Assembly (NCBI GenBank): GCA_030634605.1
Contig: DAOWAK010000064.1
Span: 1 to 6,961 of the forward strand
DNA: 6,961 nt
From: Sedimentisphaerales bacterium
Lineage (GTDB): Bacteria > Planctomycetota > Phycisphaerae > Sedimentisphaerales > SM23-30
Direction of reading: 5' to 3'
Part shown: in pieces, positions 1-5,639 of the stretch
Layout: each line of letters opens with the position of its first letter
Position numbering within the stretch: position 1 is the first letter of the stretch
Notes under the pieces: model-generated
The model's database searches: none
Seen by the model: the letters and a program-made list of their open reading frames with translations, nothing else
Told to the model about the DNA's origin: nothing
Position numbers and translations under genes: made by a program

Positions 1-86
1 CTGAGTTCTCATCTTACTCTGTGGCTAAATTTCTTCATCCAAAACCCAAAACTCAAAATTTCTAATCATTCGTCATTCGAGCTTCG
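1..86. repeat. Intergenic low-complexity repeat words downstream of epsI
   Basis: No gene is visible here. The stretch is built from short words that recur elsewhere in the window. 'ctgtggctaaatttctt' resembles the repeat module at about 943-960, and 'cattcgtcatt' occurs at 67-77 and again at 88-98, across the end of the EpsI gene. Read on the minus strand these words give the nonsense peptide MTNDEARMTND, which I take as repeat translation and not a gene. The next gene on the left is outside the window. Confidence 0.6.
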
Positions 87-869
87 TCATTCGTCATTTT
101 CTCCACGTCCCAACTCTTCCCAGTCAGGCCAGTGCTCCGAATACAACAACGGAACCACCACCCGGGACAGTTTCTCCGCCGCCGCCAGCACCTGCTCATA
201 ACTGATCTTCTGTTCGCCCCCGATAAGCAACTCCACCTTACTGAAATATGCGTATTTATCCTGCCAGTTATTCTGCAATATCCTGACCGCGTTTCGCTCA
301 CAACGGTATTGCCCGTTCACACCAAAAAAGTAAACCACCCAGTTTTGCCGACGACCTGAGATGCCGTCCGGTACCGATATATCCAGCACCCGCACACCCA
401 GCTGATCATCATCCTTTTCCAGGCCGATATCCGGAACAGTTATCCTGGCATTCCGCTTATCTTCAATAATCCCACCACCACCCGTATAACACCAGTCCGG
501 CACATGCGGCACCTTGTCCGGATTACCCGTATAATAGGTCACAAATAACATCGCCAAACGACTCGGATCAGACTTCTCTACACTCGTATCCTCCAGCACC
601 CACTGAATATAATCCTTCGTCCCCAGCTCTTCCTCCACCTCTTTGTTTTTGATCTTCTGTTCGTTTATCACTCGATATGGGTACAACTTGCTCTTGCTTA
701 AATCATCCAGCGGTTTCCGCAATTCAATCGGCTCCTTACGAAAATGCATCTTCAGCTTATTCGCCGCAACATGCATCCCGCTTGCCAATACCGCCATCAG
801 CAGCACACATACCAAAAATGCCCGCTGCCGAAATATCCGACCCAATGGTTGTAATATATATTTTTTCAT
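87..869 (-). CDS. EpsI-family exosortase-associated protein (DUF3485-like)
   Basis: A 260-residue protein with one N-terminal membrane segment (about residues 17-34) after a basic start (MKKYILQPLGRIFRQR), so the bulk probably lies outside the inner membrane. The diagnostic stretch is HVPDWCYTGGGG (residues 122-133), matching the conserved Pro/Cys/Gly core of EpsI proteins, followed by WVVYFFGVNGQYR (177-189) and a C-terminal helix. EpsI proteins accompany exosortases in exopolysaccharide and PEP-CTERM loci, fused to the exosortase in some bacteria and separate in others; their exact biochemical role is not settled. I chose the ATG at 869. The frame is open up to 1037, but that extra part is translated intergenic repeat (HRGHRE, SKTRNPKQ). 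No clear Shine-Dalgarno precedes 869. The last residues NDE and part of the stop codon lie inside a repeat word, so the gene end seems shaped by repeat DNA. The exosortase gene lies upstream on the same strand. Confidence 0.85.
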   Translation of the reverse strand: MKKYILQPLGRIFRQRAFLVCVLLMAVLASGMHVAANKLKMHFRKEPIELRKPLDDLSKSKLYPYRVINEQKIKNKEVEEELGTKDYIQWVLEDTSVEKSDPSRLAMLFVTYYTGNPDKVPHVPDWCYTGGGGIIEDKRNARITVPDIGLEKDDDQLGVRVLDISVPDGISGRRQNWVVYFFGVNGQYRCERNAVRILQNNWQDKYAYFSKVELLIGGEQKISYEQVLAAAEKLSRVVVPLLYSEHWPDWEELGRGENDE

Positions 870-1328
870 AAAAGTAAAAGTTTGTTTAGGATTTCGTGTT
901 TTGGATTTAGAGTTTCTCTTCAGGCTTCCTTCTCTGTGCCCTCTGTGGCTGAATTTCTTAAATTCTCTTCTAACTTTTTTAAAAATCCGTGTAATCCGTG
1001 GTTGAATATCTTTATTCTCCGTAACACAATCCATCAACCTCTTGTTTTTTGTGGCTAATCTTATTTTTCATCCTTCAGGCTTCTTCTCTGTGCCCTCTGT
1101 GGCTAATCTTATTTTTCAGGCTCCAGGCTTTCTTCTCTGTGTTCTCTGTGCCCTCTGTGGCTGAATTTCTTAAATTCTCTTCTAACTTTTTTGAAAATCC
1201 GTGTAATCCGTGTAATCCGTGTAATCCGTGTAATCCGTGGTTAAATATCTTTATTCTCCGTAACACAATCCATCAACTTCTTGTTTTTTGTGGCTAATCT
1301 TATTTTTCATCCTTCAGGCTTCTTCTCG
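870..1328. repeat. Mosaic intergenic repeat array between exosortase and epsI
   Basis: This 459-bp gap holds no believable gene. It has two long near-identical copies of one unit, about 930-1087 and 1142-1327, with a shorter fragment (about 1081-1122) between them. Each long copy runs through the same modules: 'ctctgtgccctctgtggct', 'gaatttcttaaattctc', 'taactttttt', 'aatccgtg' units, 'tctttattctccgtaacac', 'ttgttttttgtggctaatc' and 'ttatttttcatccttcagg'. The word 'gtggctaatcttatttttca' occurs three times (from about 1051, 1099 and 1290). Copies differ at a few bases and in the number of 9-bp units. Both strands are partly open in places, but the peptides are repeat translations (HRGHRE, TEGTENTEK). 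The area near 885-928 is another low-complexity type, close to 'ggatttagagttt'. Confidence 0.85.
1201..1236. repeat. 9-bp tandem repeat, four units of gtgtaatcc
   Basis: Four exact copies of gtgtaatcc stand at 1201-1209, 1210-1218, 1219-1227 and 1228-1236, followed by gtgg. In the sister copy of the larger repeat only one unit is present (989-997). On the minus strand the array reads as Gly-Leu-His repeats. The copy-number difference inside otherwise matching flanks is what replication slippage would produce. Confidence 0.9.
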
Positions 1329-2303
1329 TCACTCACCCTTCTTAACCACCAAAACCCCCTCATCCTCAGGTTCCTCCTCAACATATATCCGATTCAATAC
1401 CCAGGTAATCAAACCATACAAACTAAATGCCACCACCAGCATCGCTATTCCCAAACCAGAATGAAGCGTACCCGTAGCATACTCCCCACCCATATATATA
1501 TATATCAATCCGGTCAACAGCACCCGCAGCATATTACAAAAAATCGCTATCGGCACAGAACTGACCAGCAATACTGCCCGGTGTAAAATCGGACGGTATT
1601 CCAGATATGCCATCGCCACACTTAACGCCACAAAGGCTCGCAACAAACGCATCCCGCTGCACGCCTCTGCCACGTTCAGATTAAAATCCTCACTCAGATG
1701 CGTACCATGAATAACCACCCCGGCCGCTTCGCAATCAATATTCGGCAAAAAATTCAATATTACCGCTGCCACCGTCGATGCCATCTCACGCATCGGCATC
1801 GAAATCTCATAATACAGTCGAGCCGGCAGCGGAATCGAAAACAGCAAAAACACAATCGGCAGCCACACCCAACGAATTATCCGCCAACCACCCAAAAACA
1901 ACACTATCCCACCCAGCATAATTATCATCGCTATCGAACGCGGATATGAAAAACCCTTGAAAAAACTAAAAAGGTATATCCACAAGCCGAAAATCATTAC
2001 CCCCATCCCCACAATACTCCAACTACCTTTTATCCGACCCAGACGCTTACGATTCAGATATACAAAATACAGACTAAACGCCGGTATTAACATCCCGTGC
2101 GATTCCGTCGCCGTACCCCACCTGTCCACCAGGCGATACACCTCGTCATAAAACAGCCAGACAAACAAAACACCCAGTATCCCGAACTTCCAGCACCGAT
2201 CAATAAACAGACCCCGACCCTCGTCGGCCGAAATACCCGACTCATCCAACGCCGACTCGGCAACTGTACCACTTTGGCAATCCTGCTCGTCTCGTTCAAC
2301 CAT
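1329..2303 (-). CDS. Exosortase (EpsH/Xrt family), membrane transpeptidase-like sorting enzyme
   Basis: A polytopic inner-membrane protein of 324 residues (333 if the TTG at 2330 is used). Exosortases are thought to cut the C-terminal PEP-CTERM-type tag of secreted proteins and hand them on to the cell surface, usually beside exopolysaccharide genes. Residues below are counted from the TTG start; subtract 9 for the ATG start. ESHGMLIP (76-83) is the typical early motif. The catalytic Cys224 lies in AEACSGMRLLRAF, Arg269 in CNMLRVLLTG, and His290 in GTLHSGLGIAML, so the triad is complete. Several hydrophobic helices are visible between residues 47 and 312. I prefer ATG 2303 because ATG is the common start, although 'aggg' sits about 14 nt upstream and the TTG has no Shine-Dalgarno; the acidic N-terminus is not diagnostic. 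The export gene lies 233 bp upstream on the same strand. An (AT)7 run lies within the coding sequence before the His codon. The Xrt subtype cannot be assigned by eye. Confidence 0.93.
   Translation of the reverse strand: MVERDEQDCQSGTVAESALDESGISADEGRGLFIDRCWKFGILGVLFVWLFYDEVYRLVDRWGTATESHGMLIPAFSLYFVYLNRKRLGRIKGSWSIVGMGVMIFGLWIYLFSFFKGFSYPRSIAMIIMLGGIVLFLGGWRIIRWVWLPIVFLLFSIPLPARLYYEISMPMREMASTVAAVILNFLPNIDCEAAGVVIHGTHLSEDFNLNVAEACSGMRLLRAFVALSVAMAYLEYRPILHRAVLLVSSVPIAIFCNMLRVLLTGLIYIYMGGEYATGTLHSGLGIAMLVVAFSLYGLITWVLNRIYVEEEPEDEGVLVVKKGE
1492..1505. repeat. (AT)7 dinucleotide run inside the exosortase gene
   Basis: Fourteen alternating A/T bases encode, on the minus strand, part of the YIYM stretch at residues 277-280 (counted from the TTG start), between the catalytic Arg269 and His290. 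Gain or loss of one AT unit would shift the frame and remove the catalytic histidine. Confidence 0.9.
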
Positions 2304-2330
2304 CAATTCTATTTCATCCCTGTCCCCCAA

Positions 2331-2536
2331 CAGAAAAAGTATCTATCAATTTACAGGGCGGACAGTAACATCCGCCATTAATCTTAAACATTCGTCATTG
2401 ATTCTTAATTCGAATTTCCGTGCCGGGATCTCCGCTTTGCTCCGTGTCGTTATTCGTCATTAAAAACCAATCCGTGTTCATCGGCGTTTATCTGCGGTTA
2501 AATATATTTGGAACACAACACTACCGCCCTAACTCA
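2331..2536. repeat. Intergenic repeat-derived spacer between export gene and exosortase
   Basis: No gene is seen. The word 'cattcgtcatt' recurs at 2389-2399, with a one-mismatch copy at 2451-2461. Next comes an 'aatccgtgttcatcggcg' / 'tttatctgcggttaaatat' module (about 2469-2506), then 'ggaacacaaca'. The last part resembles the 'ggttaaatatcttta...cgtaacacaat' module at 1239-1269, so this gap shares ancestry with the array between exosortase and epsI. On the minus strand it would be the leader of the exosortase transcript. Confidence 0.65.
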
Positions 2537-4237
2537 TCAGTGCCCCATATCCTTGTCCGCAAAGTTCCGGTCATACACAAATCCAAATCCATACGTCGCC
2601 CGGAAGCTCTGACGAATAACCGCCAACCAACGTGCCACCGGATGAGATCCCACATTAATAATATCATGAGGCTTCAGAAATACATCCGGCGCCGTCCCGG
2701 CAAATAATTTCTCCAGGTTCACCCGATAGGTAACTTCCCGGTTGTCTCCCACCCGCCGCGTAATCTCACATCGACTAGGCCAGGCCAACGGTGTCATCGG
2801 ACCCGCCGACGCTATCGCCTGACGAAGCGTTAACTTCTCGCCCGCCAGACTGTAAGGACCCGGTCGGGCCACCTGACCCATTACATAAAATATCCCCGTC
2901 GCATTAAACGGAATCTGTATCTCATCGCCGGCACGGATCACCATGTTTTGACGCCAGTCCCCACCACGCAGCTTCTTTAAATTCACCTGCACCACTTCCT
3001 GAATCTGACCGGCTAATCCATCATCAGACCAGCCCGGACCAGCGCCCGGCGCCTCTGGCAATCCACTCGGCGGCTCAAATGGCTCCGACTCAAAATCCGC
3101 TTCTTCATCAGTCAACTCACCACCTTCTGCCGGAACCAGATAAAATCGGTCATTCTTGCGAACCGCCCGCAGTGTTTTCTCCTCACCAGCCTGCTCGGCA
3201 TCTTCCGGCACTACCTCAAAGTCCACTTCCTCCAGTACCTGCTCCGCCGACAAACTCTCGCTGATCGCTTCATATTCCTGAACCTGGCTTCCTTCTGATA
3301 CTTCCTCGTCACCAGACGACCAGCCCGGAACATCCATCTGATAAGTTATCACCGCCAAAGGCTCAATACTCTTGAGCAACTCCTCCTCGGCATCTTTATC
3401 TATCTCGCCGGGTTTCTCCTTAACCGCATCAGGACGAACAGGCCTCTCAAAAGACTCTGTTCCCTCTAATGGCTTTACTTCTATCATACCCGGCTCCAAC
3501 GCAGATTCAGACTCCCTGATCCATTCAACTTCACCGGCTCGCTCACGATCACCTCCCGGTATCTCCCACGTCGATGCTCCACCGACGGCCTCTCCCGGAA
3601 ACCGATCCCCCTCGCGAACCTTACCCAGCTTGACCGAACGAATCACAAATGCGTAGTCCGCATTAGCCTGTGGTATTCCTCCCGCATCCGCCAACGCCCG
3701 CGATATCCGCAAATCATTCTCACTTAACTGATAACTGCCCGGGGCCGATACCGCTCCGGATATACTGAAACGCTTCTTACGCGGACCGGTAACCACCACA
3801 CTCACCGTGGGGTCCTTAATAAACTGCGGACTCAACTTGTTCACTATAGTATCCACCAGCTCCAGCTCCGTCTGACCGGACGCCCGAAACGTACCAATCA
3901 CCGGAACCGTCACTCGCCCCGTCTCACTCACCTGCTTACGACCCAGCCACTCAACGCTCTCGTTGAACAACTCAAATATCGAAATATCCAGGACATCACC
4001 GGGACCAATGGCATATTCGCTCTCATCTGCCAGCAAATCTCCAGGCTCCACTTCGCGCGCACCGGCAAACACGTCCGGCTCCTCCTCCACCACCCCCAAA
4101 TCATCCAGTATAATATTCGTAACCGGCGTAGCACGAAACCGACCCACCATATCCGGGCCGCGACATCCAACCAGATATGACACCAGCATCAAACCAACCA
4201 AAAAACCTGTATGTTTCCGTATCAGTCGAAATTCCAT
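2537..4237 (-). CDS. Outer-membrane polysaccharide export lipoprotein (Wza-like, Poly_export + SLBB) with acidic insertion
   Basis: A 566-residue predicted lipoprotein. A basic start, a hydrophobic stretch (11-24) and the lipobox LVGC place the lipidated Cys at residue 25. The Poly_export domain spans about 73-150, opening with YAIGPGDVLDISIFE. The first SLBB domain starts at about 157 (SISGAVSAPGSYQL, then ALADAGGIPQANADYAFVIR). A second follows at about 447-498 (IFYVMGQVARPGPYSL, AIASAGPM), ending in FLKPHDIINVG near 521-530. Such proteins form the outer-membrane channel through which capsular or exopolysaccharide leaves, paired with a Wzc-like inner-membrane partner that is not in this window. 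The odd part is a Glu/Asp/Pro-rich stretch of about 210 residues (roughly 204-415) that interrupts the link from the first SLBB hairpin to its usual follow-on, VNLKKLRGGDWRQNMVIRAGDEIQIP. Typical Wza-type proteins are about 350-400 residues, so the insertion explains the extra length. It is first in the block with exosortase and EpsI. Confidence 0.93.
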   Translation of the reverse strand: MEFRLIRKHTGFLVGLMLVSYLVGCRGPDMVGRFRATPVTNIILDDLGVVEEEPDVFAGAREVEPGDLLADESEYAIGPGDVLDISIFELFNESVEWLGRKQVSETGRVTVPVIGTFRASGQTELELVDTIVNKLSPQFIKDPTVSVVVTGPRKKRFSISGAVSAPGSYQLSENDLRISRALADAGGIPQANADYAFVIRSVKLGKVREGDRFPGEAVGGASTWEIPGGDRERAGEVEWIRESESALEPGMIEVKPLEGTESFERPVRPDAVKEKPGEIDKDAEEELLKSIEPLAVITYQMDVPGWSSGDEEVSEGSQVQEYEAISESLSAEQVLEEVDFEVVPEDAEQAGEEKTLRAVRKNDRFYLVPAEGGELTDEEADFESEPFEPPSGLPEAPGAGPGWSDDGLAGQIQEVVQVNLKKLRGGDWRQNMVIRAGDEIQIPFNATGIFYVMGQVARPGPYSLAGEKLTLRQAIASAGPMTPLAWPSRCEITRRVGDNREVTYRVNLEKLFAGTAPDVFLKPHDIINVGSHPVARWLAVIRQSFRATYGFGFVYDRNFADKDMGH

Positions 4238-4705
4238 TCCTTTTTAACCTTTCCCTGGCAAAAAAACCGACCGTTAGCCTATCAATAAGCTGTTTTCGAT
4301 AACCAAGGCCGCAATCGGCATAAAGTGAGCACGAAAAATTAAATTGCTCTAACATCTGTTATTATCGGATTTCAAACGTCACGCCTTTACGTTTTACACG
4401 TTTATAAATTCAAATCACTTCAACATTTAGGTCCGTTATCCTCTCATTAAAAATCACTCTCGGAATCCGCGTTGAATTCTCTTAAATCGCTTCTCTCCGT
4501 CGCCAAAATTTCAACTACCGGCTTTTTTCAGTATTAATAATCGCCTGCTACCCCCAAAAACATCCAAACACTCTCCTAACCATCCCGAAAAACCTCACAA
4601 AACTGCACATTTCCCCTCATTCCGTCGATAAAAATTATGAAACACTAAGCTGCAATCTGGGTTTTTCAATATTAAAATCCGCTTTATTATCGGCTGTTAC
4701 CCTAT
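4238..4705. other. AT-rich divergent intergenic region, no gene seen
   Basis: This part of the 572-bp gap separates the leftward export/exosortase genes from the rightward acetyltransferase. No ORF with recognisable protein features is present on either strand. It must carry the promoter of the leftward block, but I cannot point to a convincing -35/-10 pair or a sigma-54 site. Two things stand out: a cluster of ACGT-centred words at 4374-4403 (aaacgt, acgttt, acgttt), and an imperfect pair of segments (about 4523-4553 and 4662-4702) sharing 'tttttca.tattaa' and 'atcg.ctg.taccc'. Both could be chance in AT-rich DNA. Confidence 0.5.
4248..4254 (-). promoter_or_regulatory. Shine-Dalgarno for the polysaccharide export gene
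   Basis: On the minus strand GGAAAGG lies about 10 nt before the ATG at 4237. A second AAGGA directly abuts the start codon and is too close to act alone. This supports the ATG at 4237, as does the signal peptide that begins there. Confidence 0.5.
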
Positions 4706-4750
4706 TGCAGGGTGGCATGCTCAAGTACTCTTGAGCATGGGTTCCCTGTA
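4706..4750. repeat. Strong hairpin / REP-like palindrome upstream of the acetyltransferase
   Basis: A perfect 10-bp inverted repeat, catgctcaag (4716-4725) and cttgagcatg (4730-4739), encloses the loop tact (4726-4729). After a small internal bulge (tgg against ggtt) an outer stem pairs 4706-4712 (tgcaggg) with 4744-4750 (ccctgta, one G-T pair). It lies 60 nt before the ATG at 4810. There is no proper T-tract after it, so a Rho-independent terminator is unlikely. The bulged two-part stem resembles REP/BIME elements or the hairpin ends of IS200/IS605-type elements; a protein-binding operator or an mRNA leader structure is also possible. Confidence 0.6.
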
Positions 4751-4770
4751 GCTCTTTTAGTCCTGCTACT

Positions 4771-4776
4771 TATAAA
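4771..4776 (+). promoter_or_regulatory. Possible -10 element (tataaa) for the acetyltransferase gene
   Basis: TATAAA lies 33 bp before the ATG at 4810 and would put the transcript start between the hairpin and the Shine-Dalgarno. No good -35 hexamer stands 16-18 bp upstream, so this is a weak guess from sequence likeness only. Confidence 0.25.
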
Positions 4777-4795
4777 ACGCAGTAATAACTCTTTT

Positions 4796-4801
4796 GTGAG
4801 G
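4796..4801 (+). promoter_or_regulatory. Shine-Dalgarno gtgagg for the acetyltransferase gene
   Basis: GTGAGG with an 8-nt spacer to the ATG at 4810 is a near-consensus ribosome site. It settles the start of the acetyltransferase at 4810, which also puts the nucleotide-binding glycine loop directly at the N-terminus as in the family. Confidence 0.6.
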
Positions 4802-4809
4802 CAATACCT

Positions 4810-5562
4810 ATGAAAATCGTTATAGTCGGAGCCGGTGGTCACGGCAGGGTGGTACTCGACATCCTCCGTAATAACCACCAGTTCGAAGTAGTCGGTTTTC
4901 TTGATTCCAATCCGACATTACACAACAACCTCGTCGATGGTATTCAAGTCCTCGGCGATTTATCCGCCCTCAACCTGGCCGATGATCTCGGATTCCGAGG
5001 GGCCGTCATCGCTATCGGCGACAATCGAATCCGCCAGGCCTACGCTGAAACTGTCGAAAAGGCCGGCATCGGTCTGGTCAGCGCCATCCATCCCACCGCC
5101 AGTATCGCTGACACCGCCGGCATCGGCAAAAATGTCGTAATCGCCGCCGGTGCAAAGGTTTGTACCCATGTCAACATCGAAGACTCCGCCATCTGTAACA
5201 CCGGCTGCATTATCGATCACGAATCCCACATCGGCAAATCCGTCCACATCTGCCCCGGCGTCAGAATGGCCGGCCATGTCAACGTCCAAAAGGCCGCCTT
5301 CATCGGTATCGGCGCTACCCTGATCCAAAACATCACCATCGGCGAAGCCGCCGTCATCGGCGCCGGTGCCGTGGTCATTGAGGATGTCGCTGCTTACAGC
5401 ACGGTCGTCGGCGGTCCCGCAAAAGTCGTAAAGCACAGCCATTTAACCGTTTCCGACCGTGCCCACCTGGACGCCCACGCCAGACGAATCGAACAGCCAA
5501 CCGTAACCCGCCCAGTCAGAAAACGCCCTCCCGTCGTGCAGGAATTGATCCTCACCAAATAG
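4810..5562 (+). CDS. NeuD/PglD-like sugar O/N-acetyltransferase (left-handed beta-helix)
   Basis: A 250-residue cytoplasmic enzyme. The N-terminal Rossmann-like part begins MKIVIVGAGGHGRVVLDIL, whose GAGGHG loop (7-12) binds the nucleotide-sugar, followed by VVGFLDSNP and AIGDNRIR (68-75). From about residue 92 hexapeptide repeats (IHPTASIADTAGIGKNVVIAAGAKV... to VIGAGAVVIEDVAAYSTVVGGPAKVV) build the left-handed beta-helix that binds acetyl-CoA. His137, with Glu138, in CIIDHESHIG matches the catalytic His of Campylobacter PglD. Family members acetylate UDP-4-amino sugars (PglD) or sialic acid (NeuD). The exact substrate cannot be read here, though an amino-sugar for a surface glycan fits the exporter divergently transcribed across the gap. 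A basic tail of about 40 residues (209-250) extends past the helix and is longer than in many members. The lipoprotein gene follows 77 bp downstream on the same strand. Confidence 0.92.
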   Translation: MKIVIVGAGGHGRVVLDILRNNHQFEVVGFLDSNPTLHNNLVDGIQVLGDLSALNLADDLGFRGAVIAIGDNRIRQAYAETVEKAGIGLVSAIHPTASIADTAGIGKNVVIAAGAKVCTHVNIEDSAICNTGCIIDHESHIGKSVHICPGVRMAGHVNVQKAAFIGIGATLIQNITIGEAAVIGAGAVVIEDVAAYSTVVGGPAKVVKHSHLTVSDRAHLDAHARRIEQPTVTRPVRKRPPVVQELILTK

Positions 5563-5639
5563 CCCCGTACATTTTCCCTGATTTTCCTCCCGTCTTTTTA
5601 TTTTATCTCCGATCCTCCTTTGTCTATACTTAACAGAGC
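5563..5639 (+). promoter_or_regulatory. Pyrimidine-rich spacer with possible -10 close to the next start
   Basis: The 77-bp gap is T/C-rich and has no hairpin that would serve as a terminator. TATACT at 5625-5630 looks like a -10 element but ends only 9 bp before the ATG at 5640. If used it would give a leaderless or nearly leaderless transcript, which would match the lack of a Shine-Dalgarno there. No clear -35 is seen. Co-transcription with the acetyltransferase gene is the alternative. Confidence 0.25.

Noticed and set aside
870..1037. N-terminal extension of the EpsI gene to a start at 1037
   Set aside because: The extra 56 residues are translated repeat words (HRGHRE, SKTRNPKQ) that recur in the non-coding gap, and the membrane anchor of EpsI naturally begins at the ATG at 869.
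1049..1297. Plus-strand ORF with Cys-Asn-Pro repeats, and the minus-strand ORF with His-Gly-Leu repeats at 1075-1266
   Set aside because: Both are readings of the 9-bp tandem repeat and flanking modules, with no ribosome site and no protein-like composition.
870..1328. CRISPR array
   Set aside because: The repeated units are long mosaics with a 9-bp tandem core; there is no regular alternation of about 30-bp repeats with unique spacers and no cas gene.
4101..4355. Minus-strand 84-residue ORF upstream of and overlapping the export gene
   Set aside because: It overlaps the export gene in another frame, and its sequence shows no family motif or conserved composition.
4711..4730. Sigma-54 promoter (tggcat...), as seen in some PEP-CTERM regulons
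   Set aside because: TGGCAT is present but the required TTGC-type -12 element at the correct spacing is missing, and the bases belong to the hairpin stem.
4706..4765. Rho-independent terminator
   Set aside because: The stem is strong but is followed by 'gctcttttag' and not a run of T directly after the stem, and no gene ends shortly before it on either strand.
4960..5442. Long minus-strand ORF of 160 residues rich in Asp and Gly
   Set aside because: It is the antisense shadow of the hexapeptide repeats of the acetyltransferase. The regular GCC/ATC/GGC codons keep the opposite strand open.
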